Shown: piece after piece, positions 17,068 through 26,487 of the stretch
Position numbering within the stretch: the stretch's first letter is position 1
Layout: every line of letters begins with the position of its first letter
Assembly: GCA_015709615.1 (NCBI GenBank)
Contig: CP054179.1
Span: 1,054,001 to 1,118,000, forward strand
DNA: 64,000 nucleotides
Direction of reading: 5' to 3'
DNA from: Gammaproteobacteria bacterium
GTDB lineage: Bacteria; Pseudomonadota; Gammaproteobacteria; Burkholderiales; Nitrosomonadaceae
Notes under the pieces: model-generated
What the model saw: the letters and a program-made list of their open reading frames with translations, nothing else
Told to the model about the DNA's origin: nothing
The model's database searches: none
Position numbers and translations under genes: made by a program

Positions 17068-18417
17068 TCAATGCATATGCGCTACCGCATCCCGTATCCG
17101 CGCCACCGGAATGACGTTCATACCGGCGATCGCTTGTTTGGGCTTGTTCGCCAACGGGATAATGGCCTGTTTGAAACCCAGTTTCGCCGCTTCCTTGAGC
17201 CGTTCCTGTCCGCGCTGCACGGGACGGATTTCACCAGCCAGGCCGACTTCGCCGATGACGATCATTTTTTCCGCCAGCGGTTTGTTTTTCAGCGACGACA
17301 CCACCGCCAGCAAAACCGCCAGATCAGCGCCGGGTTCGGTGATTTTGACGCCGCCGACAGCATTGACGAACACATCCTGGTCATAGCAGGGAATACCGGC
17401 ATGGCGATGCAAAACCGCCAGCAGCATCGCCAGGCGGTTTTGTTCCAGTCCGACGCATAAGCGCCGCGGGCTGGGCGAGCGCGCTTCATCGACCAGCGCT
17501 TGAATCTCCACCAGCAGCGGACGCGTGCCCTCTTGCGTCACCATGATGCACGAGCCGGGTACTTGCGTGTCGTGATGCGACAGAAACAACGCCGACGGAT
17601 TCTTGACCTCGCGCAAGCCTTTCTCGCCCATCGCGAATACACCCAACTCGTTGACCGCGCCGAAGCGGTTCTTGAACGCGCGGATCATGCGGAAGCTGGA
17701 GTGCATGTCGCCCTCGAAATACAGCACGGTATCTACCATGTGCTCCAGCACGCGCGGACCGGCCAGCGCACCTTCCTTGGTGACATGACCGACCAGAATG
17801 ATGCAGGTGCCGCTCGATTTCGCCAGACGCGTCAATTGCGCCGCGCATTCGCGCACCTGCGCGACCGATCCCGGTGCGGATTGCAATGCTTCCGAATAAA
17901 CCGTTTGGATCGAATCGATCACCGCTACCGACGGTTTGCGCTCAGCAAGCACTGCTTGGATTTTTTCCAGCTGAATTTCGGCGTACAGATCGACCGACCG
18001 CACATCAAGCGCAAGGCGTTTGGCGCGCAACGCCACTTGCTGCGCCGATTCCTCACCGCTGACGTACAACACGGGATGTTGCGCCGACATGAAAGACAGC
18101 GCTTGCAGTAGCAACGTCGATTTACCGATGCCCGGATCGCCGCCCAACAGCACCACACCGCCCTGCACGATACCGCCGCCGAGCACCCGGTCCAATTCCT
18201 CGATACCGGTGGGATAACGGGGTTCTTCGCGCGCTTCGATAGTACTTAAATTTTGTACTTGGCCGGTTTCGGACACCGGACTGAAACGCGATACGGATTT
18301 TTCCGCGATGGTTTCGACCAGCGTATTCCAGGCTTGGCAATGCGGGCACTGGCCTTGCCATTTCAGGGTTTGGCCGCCGCACTCGGTACAGGAATAAACT
18401 GTTTTCTGTTTGGCCAT
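17068..18417 (-). CDS. radA: DNA repair protein RadA
   Basis: RecA-like branch-migration helicase of 449 residues that acts in recombinational repair. Domains in order: a C4 zinc finger (CTECGGQTLKWQGQCPHC, residues 10-27), a RecA-type ATPase with Walker A GDPGIGKST near residue 93, the RadA-specific KNRFG motif near residue 248, and a C-terminal Lon-protease-like domain ending near residue 440. All hallmarks are intact. It follows rfbC by 12 bases on the same strand, so repair and sugar genes share a transcript here; this looks like simple cotranscription rather than functional linkage. Confidence 0.97.
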   Translation of the reverse strand: MAKQKTVYSCTECGGQTLKWQGQCPHCQAWNTLVETIAEKSVSRFSPVSETGQVQNLSTIEAREEPRYPTGIEELDRVLGGGIVQGGVVLLGGDPGIGKSTLLLQALSFMSAQHPVLYVSGEESAQQVALRAKRLALDVRSVDLYAEIQLEKIQAVLAERKPSVAVIDSIQTVYSEALQSAPGSVAQVRECAAQLTRLAKSSGTCIILVGHVTKEGALAGPRVLEHMVDTVLYFEGDMHSSFRMIRAFKNRFGAVNELGVFAMGEKGLREVKNPSALFLSHHDTQVPGSCIMVTQEGTRPLLVEIQALVDEARSPSPRRLCVGLEQNRLAMLLAVLHRHAGIPCYDQDVFVNAVGGVKITEPGADLAVLLAVVSSLKNKPLAEKMIVIGEVGLAGEIRPVQRGQERLKEAAKLGFKQAIIPLANKPKQAIAGMNVIPVARIRDAVAHMH

Positions 18418-18429
18418 TTTAAAAGTCTG

Positions 18430-18978
18430 CTAATCGTAGACTTCGGCTGCGGCAAACCTCGCTCCGCGCGCGTCTTTTTCGGACAAAACCGGTTCCCCGG
18501 TAATTGGCCAGGCGATGCCGAGCGTGGAATCGTTCCACACGATGCAACGCTCGTATTCAGGCGCCCAATAATCGGTGGTGTTGTACAAAAACTCGGCGCT
18601 ATCGGATAACACCACGAATCCATGCGCAAAGCCCGGCGGAACCCATAACTGCTTTTTGTTCTCGGCACTGAGGATCTCCCCTACCCATTGCCCGAAAGAC
18701 GGCGAAGAGCGGCGAAGATCGACCGCGACATCGAACACTTCACCCACCACCACGCGCACCAGTTTTCCCTGCGCCTGCCGGATCTGATAGTGCAAGCCGC
18801 GCAATACATGGCACGCGGAACGCGAGTGATTGCTTTGCACGAAAGTTACTTTCTTGCCGACCGCAGCATCGAATTCGCGCTGATTAAAACTTTCAAAGAA
18901 GAAACCGCGTTCGTCGCCGAAAACGCGCGGCTCCAGCAGCAAAACATCGGGAATGGTAAGCGGCGTAGACTTTAGCAT
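18430..18978 (-). CDS. rfbC: dTDP-4-dehydrorhamnose 3,5-epimerase
   Basis: RmlC cupin enzyme of 182 residues, third step of dTDP-L-rhamnose synthesis. It shows the family features: FGDERGFFFESFN near residue 21, the catalytic His region in HVLRGLHYQ near residue 57, FDVAVDLRRSS, the WVPPGFAHGF motif near residue 116 and the Tyr in EFLYNTTDYW. It lies 22 bases after rfbA on the same strand. The other two rhamnose genes, rfbB and rfbD, are not in the window. Confidence 0.96.
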   Translation of the reverse strand: MLKSTPLTIPDVLLLEPRVFGDERGFFFESFNQREFDAAVGKKVTFVQSNHSRSACHVLRGLHYQIRQAQGKLVRVVVGEVFDVAVDLRRSSPSFGQWVGEILSAENKKQLWVPPGFAHGFVVLSDSAEFLYNTTDYWAPEYERCIVWNDSTLGIAWPITGEPVLSEKDARGARFAAAEVYD

Positions 18979-19000
18979 GACATGTTCATTCGAATATTGA

Positions 19001-19918
19001 TCAGAATTCGCGTTTCAGCACTTGCAGCAGATACTGGCCATAGCCATTCTTGGCCAGCGGCAGCGCCAATTGCTCGAGTTGCGTCGCATCGATCCAGCCT
19101 TGGCGCAGCGCAATTTCCTCCGGACAGGCGATTTTCAGCCCCTGCCGGTGCTCGATGGTGGCGACGAATTGACCCGCATCGAGCAGCGATTCATGCGTGC
19201 CGGTATCCAGCCAGGCATAGCCGCGCCCCATAATTTCCACGCTCAGCGCGTCATGCTCCAGATAAATGCGATTCAAATCAGTTATTTCCAGTTCGTTGCG
19301 CGCCGACGGCCTCAAGCTTTTGGCGTAATCCACCACATGCGCATCGTAAAAATACAAACCGGTCACGGCGTAATGCGATTTCGGCTGTTCAGGTTTCTCT
19401 TCCAGATTCACGACCTTGCCGCCGGCATCGAATTCAACCACACCGTAACGCTCCGGATCGTGCACGTGGTAGGCGAAAACGCTGGCGCCTTGCGTGCGTT
19501 GCATGGCGCTCAGCAACAAATGATGAAAATCATGTCCGTAAAAAATATTGTCGCCCAGAACCAATGCCGAATTATCGTTGCCGATGAACGATTCGCCGAT
19601 CAGAAAAGCCTGCGCCAAACCGTCCGGAGACGGTTGCTCGGCGTATGAAATATTCAACCCCCATTGGCTTCCGTCACGTAACAATTCCTGAAAATTGCCG
19701 ACATCGCGCGGTGTTGAAATCACCAGAATATCCTGAATTCCGGCCAGCATCAGCGTGCTGAGCGGATAGTAAATCATCGGCTTGTCGAATACCGGCAACA
19801 GTTGCTTGGATACCGTCTGCGTCACCGGATAAAGCCGTGTTCCGGAACCGCCGGCCAGCACAATGCCTTTTCTTTGCGGCAATGCGGATTGCCTAGGGGA
19901 AGTTTTGCAATGGGGCAT
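19001..19918 (-). CDS. rfbA: Glucose-1-phosphate thymidylyltransferase
   Basis: RmlA enzyme of 305 residues that makes dTDP-glucose from dTTP and glucose-1-phosphate, the first step toward dTDP-rhamnose. It has KGIVLAGGSGTRLYP near residue 17, KQLLPVFDKPMIYYP near residue 38, LGDNIFYGHD and EEKPEQPKSHYAVTGLYFYD. The N-terminus is about 15 residues longer than usual; no better start exists because the next candidate codons fall inside the nucleotide-binding motif. It is the first gene of rfbA-rfbC-radA. The surface-sugar genes farther along (dehydratase, initiating transferase) fit an exopolysaccharide or O-antigen role. Confidence 0.96.
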   Translation of the reverse strand: MPHCKTSPRQSALPQRKGIVLAGGSGTRLYPVTQTVSKQLLPVFDKPMIYYPLSTLMLAGIQDILVISTPRDVGNFQELLRDGSQWGLNISYAEQPSPDGLAQAFLIGESFIGNDNSALVLGDNIFYGHDFHHLLLSAMQRTQGASVFAYHVHDPERYGVVEFDAGGKVVNLEEKPEQPKSHYAVTGLYFYDAHVVDYAKSLRPSARNELEITDLNRIYLEHDALSVEIMGRGYAWLDTGTHESLLDAGQFVATIEHRQGLKIACPEEIALRQGWIDATQLEQLALPLAKNGYGQYLLQVLKREF

Positions 19919-20116
19919 AAATCAATTACGAAGAAGATAATCCCATCAATGAATTGCTTTCATCAAGATCAGCACATTAAACGAATGGCGATTGTACACT
20001 ATCCGCCGCGCGTTCCCGCCAATTGCACGATGATGGGATGATGACCGCCGCAACCCGCCGCTGACCGGATCACGCCTCAAGTGATTCCGCAACCGGTTCA
20101 TGTAGAATGATGCACC

Positions 20117-21781
20117 ATGATCAATTTGCAACACTATCATCGCTTAATCGGAAAACTGGCGCTTGGCTGGACATTACGTTTGCAAGCGTTTTGCGCCATG
20201 CTGGTCATGGCAGCTTCACTGGCGCTGCTGCCCATACTCGTCAAAGACATGCTGGACAGTGCATTTATCCTGCAAGATCCGTCACTGATACAGACAACAT
20301 CACTGCTGCTGATCGGCCTCTTTGTCGTGCGCGGAATCGCGAGCTATATCAGCCTCCGCGCCACCGGCAAAGCCAGCAGTCAGCTGGGCATCGATTTGCG
20401 CATGGATTTCTTCAATAAACTGCTGACGCTGCCCGTCAATGATTACGCACGCTACACACCGCATCAGACCGGCGCGCTGATAACCCATATCAATGCGATC
20501 GCGCAGAGCGCAACCGGCAGGTTCGCGCTGTTGACGCAAGATACCCTGGCTATCATCGCACTCATGACGTGCACGCTGTATCTCAATCAAGAATTTGCCA
20601 TTCTGCTGTTGCTGATTACGCCGCTGATCGCCCTCATTCATCGAGCTACACCCGGCCGCTTCAATAACCCCGGCGCCAAGAACTTGCAGGCGGCCGGTGA
20701 TTTGATCGAACATTTGTCGCAATCCGTGGCTCATTTCAGAAAAATCCGGCTGGACGGCGGGCAGCGCCATGAAAGCCAGCGCCTGGGTAAAATTTCCGAA
20801 AGAATTGCGCAAGCAGACGCGCAACAAGCGCACACCAAGGCTGTGATGGCTCCCTTCGATCAAGTGATTACCGCATTGATCGTAATCGCCGTAGCCTATA
20901 CCATGGCGTTGCACGCGATTAACGGCACGCTCAGCCTGCCGGAAACCGCTGCATTGATCACCATCGCACTGCTGCTGGTCCGGCCGGTGCGGCGCATCAC
21001 CAATCTACCCAAGCAACTTGAGCACGATCAGCCAGCGCTGGAAGCCATCTTTGCCTTCCTCGATCAACCATCCGAACTGGATAGCGGCACTCTCAGCATC
21101 GCGCATAGCAACGGCAAGCTGGCATTTGAACACGTACGCTACGACAATGACGCGCAAACCGGAGCTGTCCTCCATCACCTGCATTTCACCCTGCGGCGGG
21201 GCGAAATCGTCGTTTTTACCGGTTATACCGCGGAAGAAAAAAACCTGCTAATTGATCTGATTCTGCGCTTGCGGCAGCCCACTGGCGGCAGAATTCTGTT
21301 CGACGATCACCCGCTGCAGGATATCCGCTTAAGTCACTTGCACGCCAATATCGCGTTGGTGCCTTCGGATTGCTTTTTGCTGGACGATAAAATTGCCGGC
21401 AATATTGCCTATGGCACGCTGCGCTGCAGCAACGAAGCCAAAATCACCTCGGCCGCGCAAATATCGCATGCAATCGAATTTATCCGGCACATGCCGGAAG
21501 GCTTGCAAACAACCATCGGTCCGGATGGCACGGCGATCACGCCGAAACAATTGCAGCAGATCGCCGTTGCACGCGCATGGGTAAAAAATTCACCGCTGTT
21601 GATTTTGGATGAACCATTCTGCCAGCAAGAACCGGTTAGCGGAAAACTGCTCGCCACATTCGAAGCATTGATGCAGAACCGTACCACGCTGATTTTCAAT
21701 CCATCGATTCCGCAGTTGCAAAGAATTGATCGAATCTTCGTGCTGGAAAACGGTTGTATTACGGAAACAGAGTTAGCCTAG
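20117..21781 (+). CDS. MsbA-like ABC transporter with degenerate nucleotide-binding domain
   Basis: Protein of 554 residues with the layout of a type IV ABC exporter half: about six transmembrane helices (residues 20-290), then an NBD-like domain (about 335-550). The NBD motifs are eroded. The Walker A site reads GYTAEEKN (369-376) instead of GxxGxGKS/T. The Q-loop glutamine is replaced (VPSD, 415-418). The signature LSGGQ reads ITPKQ (474-478). The H-loop histidine is replaced (IFNPS, 526-530). Only Walker B is recognisable (LLILDEP, 494-500). The frame is open and full length with no stop or frameshift, so this is a maintained protein rather than a decayed gene. ATP hydrolysis looks unlikely. 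It could be a half-transporter that needs an active partner, or have another role. It is divergent from rfbA. Confidence 0.85.
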   Translation: MINLQHYHRLIGKLALGWTLRLQAFCAMLVMAASLALLPILVKDMLDSAFILQDPSLIQTTSLLLIGLFVVRGIASYISLRATGKASSQLGIDLRMDFFNKLLTLPVNDYARYTPHQTGALITHINAIAQSATGRFALLTQDTLAIIALMTCTLYLNQEFAILLLLITPLIALIHRATPGRFNNPGAKNLQAAGDLIEHLSQSVAHFRKIRLDGGQRHESQRLGKISERIAQADAQQAHTKAVMAPFDQVITALIVIAVAYTMALHAINGTLSLPETAALITIALLLVRPVRRITNLPKQLEHDQPALEAIFAFLDQPSELDSGTLSIAHSNGKLAFEHVRYDNDAQTGAVLHHLHFTLRRGEIVVFTGYTAEEKNLLIDLILRLRQPTGGRILFDDHPLQDIRLSHLHANIALVPSDCFLLDDKIAGNIAYGTLRCSNEAKITSAAQISHAIEFIRHMPEGLQTTIGPDGTAITPKQLQQIAVARAWVKNSPLLILDEPFCQQEPVSGKLLATFEALMQNRTTLIFNPSIPQLQRIDRIFVLENGCITETELA

Positions 21782-21813
21782 CTGTATAAAACAAGCTGCC
21801 GCTGTTGTGTGTG

Positions 21814-23715
21814 CTATTCAGTAGTTTTTAGCATTTCTTTACTATGATATTCCGGCACCCAATTCACCAGCTCATCCCGCACTTCCTGGTCGCTTAATAC
21901 CGAAATTTTGTCCAGCCACGCCGTCAAGTCCGACAGCCACTGCTCGTCGACTTGGCGGGCTTGCGCGATGCGCAATTTTTGATGCGGCGTTGGCAGTGTG
22001 TTTTCAGTGGCGGACAGTAACTCTTCGTGCAGTTTTTCCCCCGGGCGCAATCCGCTGAACACAATCCGGATATCGTCTTCCGCCAATCCGGACAAATGAA
22101 TCAAGTCATTGGCCAGGTCGACGATCCTAACCGGATCGCCCATATCCAGCACAAAAATCTCCCCGCCGCCATTGGTGCCACCCATCAATGCCGCTTGCAG
22201 AACTAGCTGCGCCGCTTCGGGGATGGACATGAAATAGCGCGTCATGTCCGGATGGGTAATGGTGATCGGGCCGCCTTTGGCAATCTGCTCGCGAAACTTC
22301 GGAATGACGCTGCCGGTGCTGCCCAGCACGTTGCCGAAGCGCACCATTACAAAACAAGTCGAGTGCGTTTGGTCGGTTTGACCCCCTCGGGTATTGTTAG
22401 TCGCAGTGCTTTGCTGCAGCGCTTGGCACACCATTTCCGCCAGGCGCTTGCTGGCGCCCATAACGCTGACTGGATTGACCGCTTTGTCGGTCGAGATCAG
22501 AACAAATTTTTCCACCGCGAAATTGATCGCGACCTGCGCCAGCACATACGTGCCCAGCACGTTATTCAGCAGCGCCTGACAGGCATTTTCTTCCTCCATC
22601 AGCGGCACATGCTTATAAGCGGCGGCGTGAAAAACCACCGCAGGGCGGAATTGCGCGAACAGTTGCATCATGCGCGCGCGATCCTTAATATCACCGATCA
22701 CAAACGACATGTTCATGGCGGGAAAGCGTGGTAAAAATTCTTCCTGAATGCTGTAAAGCGAAAACTCGCTCAGTTCAAGAAAAACGATGCGATCCGGTTC
22801 AAATGCGGCCAGTTGGCGGCACAGTTCGGAGCCGATCGAACCGCCCGCCCCCGTCACCAGAATTACTTTCCCCGTCAACAACCCGTGCAAGCCGTCATCG
22901 TCCAGAACCACAGGCGCCCTGCCGAGCAAATCGTCCAGCTGGATTTCTCGGATATTGGTCACGGTTGCCTTGCCGCTGATCAAATCCGCGTATGACGGCA
23001 CCGTCATGGCTTTCACGCCGATTTCCGAGCACATTTCCAAAGCCTTGCGGTGAATCTGACGGGAAACTGACGGTGTAGCGATAATCACATGCTCGACATT
23101 CAGTTTATGCACCCAGTGCGGCAACTCGTCGATCCTGCCCAGCACCCGGACCCCTTGCAAGCGTGTACCCAATTTGCGCGGATCATCATCCAGCATGCCG
23201 ACCACATGCCACTCGCGGCTTCCCGTCAAAGCCTTGACCAGATTCACCGCGGTACTGCCCGCGCCGATGATCAAAACCAATTTGGCTTCATTGCTTTCCA
23301 GTCCGTACAAGCGGCGCTCTTTCCAGGCACGGTAAATCAAGCGGCTCCCGCCCATGATGAGCATCAGCAGCAGCGGTACCAGCACGATGACCGCACCCGG
23401 AATCTTAACCAACATGCCAAACGGCCAGAGAATCAACAGTACAGTAGCGGTGCCGCACAGCACTGCAACGAAAATCCGCTTTAAGTCCGGCAGGCTGGCA
23501 TAACGCCACAACCCCCGGTAAAGCCCGAGCCATAAAAACAGACCACCTTGAACCAGTACCGTCCAAGGCAAAATTTCGAGCAACAATTGCACCGATGCTG
23601 TGGGAATTTCAAAATTGAAACGGAACAAATAGGCCAGCCACCAAGCAACAGCGATCGCGACAAAATCATGTGTAAAAGCGATAAACGTGCGTATTCCGTA
23701 TTTTTTGAGAAACAT
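21814..23715 (-). CDS. WbpM/PglF-type membrane nucleotide-sugar 4,6-dehydratase
   Basis: Protein of 633 residues with four N-terminal transmembrane helices (about residues 10-115), a CoA-binding-like Rossmann region (VLIIGAGSTAVNLVKAL) and a C-terminal SDR catalytic domain with VTGAGGSIGSELCRQL near residue 285. The SDR active site reads STDKAVNP... then SVMGASKRLAE, with Met in place of the usual Tyr, as in WbpM and PglF. These enzymes convert UDP-GlcNAc to a 4-keto-6-deoxy sugar for O-antigen, capsule or glycans. The start at 23715 with GGGGA upstream avoids overlap with the preceding gene; a frame reading 14 residues farther upstream exists. The stop of the upstream transferase gene is 1 base away, so they are coupled. 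Confidence 0.93.
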   Translation of the reverse strand: MFLKKYGIRTFIAFTHDFVAIAVAWWLAYLFRFNFEIPTASVQLLLEILPWTVLVQGGLFLWLGLYRGLWRYASLPDLKRIFVAVLCGTATVLLILWPFGMLVKIPGAVIVLVPLLLMLIMGGSRLIYRAWKERRLYGLESNEAKLVLIIGAGSTAVNLVKALTGSREWHVVGMLDDDPRKLGTRLQGVRVLGRIDELPHWVHKLNVEHVIIATPSVSRQIHRKALEMCSEIGVKAMTVPSYADLISGKATVTNIREIQLDDLLGRAPVVLDDDGLHGLLTGKVILVTGAGGSIGSELCRQLAAFEPDRIVFLELSEFSLYSIQEEFLPRFPAMNMSFVIGDIKDRARMMQLFAQFRPAVVFHAAAYKHVPLMEEENACQALLNNVLGTYVLAQVAINFAVEKFVLISTDKAVNPVSVMGASKRLAEMVCQALQQSTATNNTRGGQTDQTHSTCFVMVRFGNVLGSTGSVIPKFREQIAKGGPITITHPDMTRYFMSIPEAAQLVLQAALMGGTNGGGEIFVLDMGDPVRIVDLANDLIHLSGLAEDDIRIVFSGLRPGEKLHEELLSATENTLPTPHQKLRIAQARQVDEQWLSDLTAWLDKISVLSDQEVRDELVNWVPEYHSKEMLKTTE

Positions 23716-23716
23716 C

Positions 23717-24709
23717 CTATCCCCGGTTGGATTGATTTTTTTGATTCCGGTCGGCAATAAACATGAATATTAAATAAAAGCTACCCCAGACCGTCGCGGT
23801 CCAGCCTTGCACCCGCAAACCTTGCGTGCCCGCCCATACTGCGCAGCCGCCGGCGGTCAGCATCAGCGCATACCCCAATAATGCCGTATTGCGATGCCCC
23901 AGACCGCTTTGCACCAGGCGCTGATAATAATGTTCGCGATGCGCCTGCCAGATTTTCTCGCCGCGCAACAAGCGCTTGATCAGCGTCACCGTTGCATCGG
24001 CTATAAACGGCGAAAATATCAGCAACGGCACCCATAGTGACCATAGCTGGTTAAGCCACCCCAGCATCCCTAGCGCGGCAGCGAGAAATCCGAGCGGAAT
24101 GGCGCCCGCGTCCCCCATGAAGATACGCGCAGGATGAAAGTTGTGCAACAAAAAAGCCAATGCCGCAGCGGCTATCGAAAAATTGATCACGGCAAAATCA
24201 AGATCCCCGGCTAAGTACGCAAACAAACCGTAGTATCCGAACCCGATTACCGCCATTCCGCCTGCCAGCCCATCCGAGCCATCCATGAAATTATAGAGAT
24301 TGCACATCCAGATCACCGCCGTCACAGCGCCCAGTGCAATTAACCAACCATAAGCAGTCAGCAAAAAAACCACGGAAAATGCGACTGCAACGAGAGTGTG
24401 TATCAATAACCGGCACCACACCGGCACATACCGGATATCGTCCAGCAATGATATTACCATCAGCACAACGGTACCGGCCCAGATAATTGGCGGGATCGCG
24501 GCTGAAAAACACAACCACGCGACGATCACGCTCAACAAAAGTCCCAATCCGCCGGTACGCGGAACCGGAACGGCATGAAGCGAGCGTGCGTTGGGGTGAT
24601 CCAGCCCCCAACCCGCTTTTCTTTTAATCAACCACAGGACGGAGAAGAAGGATAAAACGAACGATAACAGCGGCGCTGCGGCAATTGCTACGGGAAAATC
24701 CAACACCAT
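23717..24709 (-). CDS. WecA/WbpL-type undecaprenyl-phosphate sugar-1-phosphate transferase (glycosyltransferase 4 family)
   Basis: Integral membrane enzyme of 330 residues with about ten helices. It matches the MraY/WecA/WbpL superfamily: HAVPVPRTGGLGLLLS near residue 46, the Asp pair LLDDIRYVP near residue 89, NLYNFMDGSDGLAGG near residue 137, FMGDAGAIPLGFL near residue 199 and the HREHYYQRL loop near residue 259. It transfers a sugar-1-phosphate onto undecaprenyl phosphate to start a surface polysaccharide. The downstream WbpM-type dehydratase could supply the activated amino sugar, the pairing seen in O-antigen loci. The start codon gives the usual Nterminus; a Shine-Dalgarno sequence is not clear. 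Confidence 0.92.
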   Translation of the reverse strand: MVLDFPVAIAAAPLLSFVLSFFSVLWLIKRKAGWGLDHPNARSLHAVPVPRTGGLGLLLSVIVAWLCFSAAIPPIIWAGTVVLMVISLLDDIRYVPVWCRLLIHTLVAVAFSVVFLLTAYGWLIALGAVTAVIWMCNLYNFMDGSDGLAGGMAVIGFGYYGLFAYLAGDLDFAVINFSIAAAALAFLLHNFHPARIFMGDAGAIPLGFLAAALGMLGWLNQLWSLWVPLLIFSPFIADATVTLIKRLLRGEKIWQAHREHYYQRLVQSGLGHRNTALLGYALMLTAGGCAVWAGTQGLRVQGWTATVWGSFYLIFMFIADRNQKNQSNRG

Positions 24710-24742
24710 GATGACCGGATTGTCCAGGATGAATCAATGAAA

Positions 24743-24782
24743 AGATAAAACCACTTTCTTATCACGCTGGACAAGAAAGTGG
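24743..24782 (-). terminator. Terminator of the aminotransferase gene
   Basis: Read on the minus strand: stem CCACTTTCTT / AAGAAAGTGG with a 12-base loop, then TTTTATCTTTTC. It lies 33 bases after the stop of the minus-strand aminotransferase gene and before the transferase gene. Confidence 0.8.
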
Positions 24783-24814
24783 CATTAAAAACAATAAGCT
24801 ACGTTGCAATGTCC

Positions 24815-26032
24815 TTAGAACATCGGCTTTGCTGCATAACTCTGATGAGCTGCAGCTGCGGCGGCACCGCGCTGCACTTTCATGCCCATGTCGGACAAAA
24901 TGGTTTCCAATGCATTCAAGCAGAAAATCACATTCTCAACGCGGCAGGATGTGCCCATCAAGCCGAAACGCCATACTTTTCCGGCGAAATCGCCCAATCC
25001 CGCGCCAATTTCGAGGTTGTAGTCGTCCAGTAAACGGCGACGTACTTCTTTTTCATCGACACCAGCCGGTACATAAACCGAATTCAGCTGTGGCAAACGA
25101 TATTCTTCTTTCACCACATAATTCATGCCCAAGGTCGCGAAACCAGCTTTCAGCGCTTCGTAGTTATAGCGATGGCGCGCCCAGGAATGCTCCAGCCCTT
25201 CTTCGTACAGCATCAACAGCGACTCATGCAAGCCATACAATGCGTTGGTCGGCGCGGTATGATGATAAGTCCGGGTGGACGATCCCCAGTAATTCAATAA
25301 CAGGCTGATATCCATAAACCAGCTGTGCACCTTGGTTTTACGATTTTTAACCAGCTCGGTCACGCGATCGGAGAAACTCACGGGCGATAAGCCTGGCGGA
25401 CAAGACAAGCATTTTTGGCTGCCGGAATAGATCGCGTCGATTCCCCACTCATCCACTCGAATTGGCGTTCCACCCAGTGAAGTCACGGTATCGACAATCG
25501 TCAGGCAGTTGTATTTACGCGCGATCTCACACAGTGTCTTAGCATCGGACTGCGCGCCGGTGGAAGTTTCGGCATGAACAAACGCGACAATCTTGGCATC
25601 CGGGTTCTTTTTCAGCGCATCTTCCACTTTTTGCGGATCGACCGGTTCACCCCATTTGTCGTCAACCACCACCGCCACACCGCCATGACGTTCCACGTTC
25701 TCGATCATACGGCCGCCAAACACGCCATTGCGGCATACGATCACTTTATCGCCAGGTTCGATCATATTGACGAAACACATTTCCATACCCACCGAACCCG
25801 GACCGGAAACCGGGAAAGTCATACGATTCTTGGTTTGGAACGCGTAACGCATCAACCCCTTGATCTCTTCCATCATTTCGGTAAAAACAGGATCCAGGTG
25901 CCCCAAGGTCGGACGCGCCATGGCGTTCAGCACACGCGGATGCGTATCGGACGGCCCAGGTCCCATCAAAACACGTTGCGGCGGATAAAAAACAGTAGCT
26001 TTCTTTTCGGGGCGAAAATCTTCGGTATTCAT
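24815..26032 (-). CDS. Serine/alanine--glyoxylate aminotransferase family enzyme
   Basis: PLP-dependent class V aminotransferase of 405 residues. It contains PPQRVLMGPGPSDTHPRVL near residue 17, the GPGSVGMEMCF phosphate region, the Asp of IVDTVTSLGGTP near residue 180 and the Schiff-base lysine in YSGSQKCLSCPPG near residue 204. The family converts glyoxylate to glycine using serine or alanine, a step in removing 2-phosphoglycolate in autotrophs, which suits a CO2-fixing ammonia oxidiser. The start at 26032 has TAGGA six bases upstream; a longer frame to 26092 lacks conservation. It appears monocistronic with its own terminator. Serine versus alanine preference cannot be set from sequence. 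Confidence 0.92.
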   Translation of the reverse strand: MNTEDFRPEKKATVFYPPQRVLMGPGPSDTHPRVLNAMARPTLGHLDPVFTEMMEEIKGLMRYAFQTKNRMTFPVSGPGSVGMEMCFVNMIEPGDKVIVCRNGVFGGRMIENVERHGGVAVVVDDKWGEPVDPQKVEDALKKNPDAKIVAFVHAETSTGAQSDAKTLCEIARKYNCLTIVDTVTSLGGTPIRVDEWGIDAIYSGSQKCLSCPPGLSPVSFSDRVTELVKNRKTKVHSWFMDISLLLNYWGSSTRTYHHTAPTNALYGLHESLLMLYEEGLEHSWARHRYNYEALKAGFATLGMNYVVKEEYRLPQLNSVYVPAGVDEKEVRRRLLDDYNLEIGAGLGDFAGKVWRFGLMGTSCRVENVIFCLNALETILSDMGMKVQRGAAAAAAHQSYAAKPMF

Positions 26033-26487
26033 GAACAATCCTAAATTAATAATAGAGTCTGATTTATTTTTGAAAAAGGGTGATTCTAACAAGTGAACGC
26101 AGAGTTTACTATAAACAACGATGTGCTCAATAAATTATCCTTATGGATAGGCAAAGAGATTTTCATAGCATCTTAAGACATTGGAATATTGAGTTGCAGC
26201 AGACTAATCTGTCTGGCATGTATCATTGCGCGGGAGCAGTCTCAATCCATATTCAGGCAACGAAAACCCGCACATATAGCCGCACCGGGGAATATTCGCC
26301 TAGGGGTACCACTTCATCAAAATATCGCCATCTCGGCATTATGATAAGATTTACCGGCACTTTTGAACCATGAGGAGCGATTCATCGCATTGCGCTAATG
26401 GTAAAGAAACTGCATAACAAACTATAAAAAGGTAAAGCAATAAGAAATTTATCGCTAATTCCAAAATTAACAATAAAGGAAATACTG
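26033..26487. other. Intergenic region before the VWA PEP-CTERM gene
   Basis: AT-rich, 455 bases, between the divergent aminotransferase and PEP-CTERM genes. Apart from the ribosome-binding site AAAGGAAA before 26488 I see no gene, RNA or terminator. A sigma-54-like sequence TGGCATG...TTGC near 26215 has the wrong spacing by one base. Confidence 0.6.

Noticed and set aside
26213..26233. Sigma-54-like promoter upstream of the VWA PEP-CTERM gene.
   Set aside because: GG and GC are separated by 11 bases rather than the required 10, and no similar site was found before the other PEP-CTERM gene.
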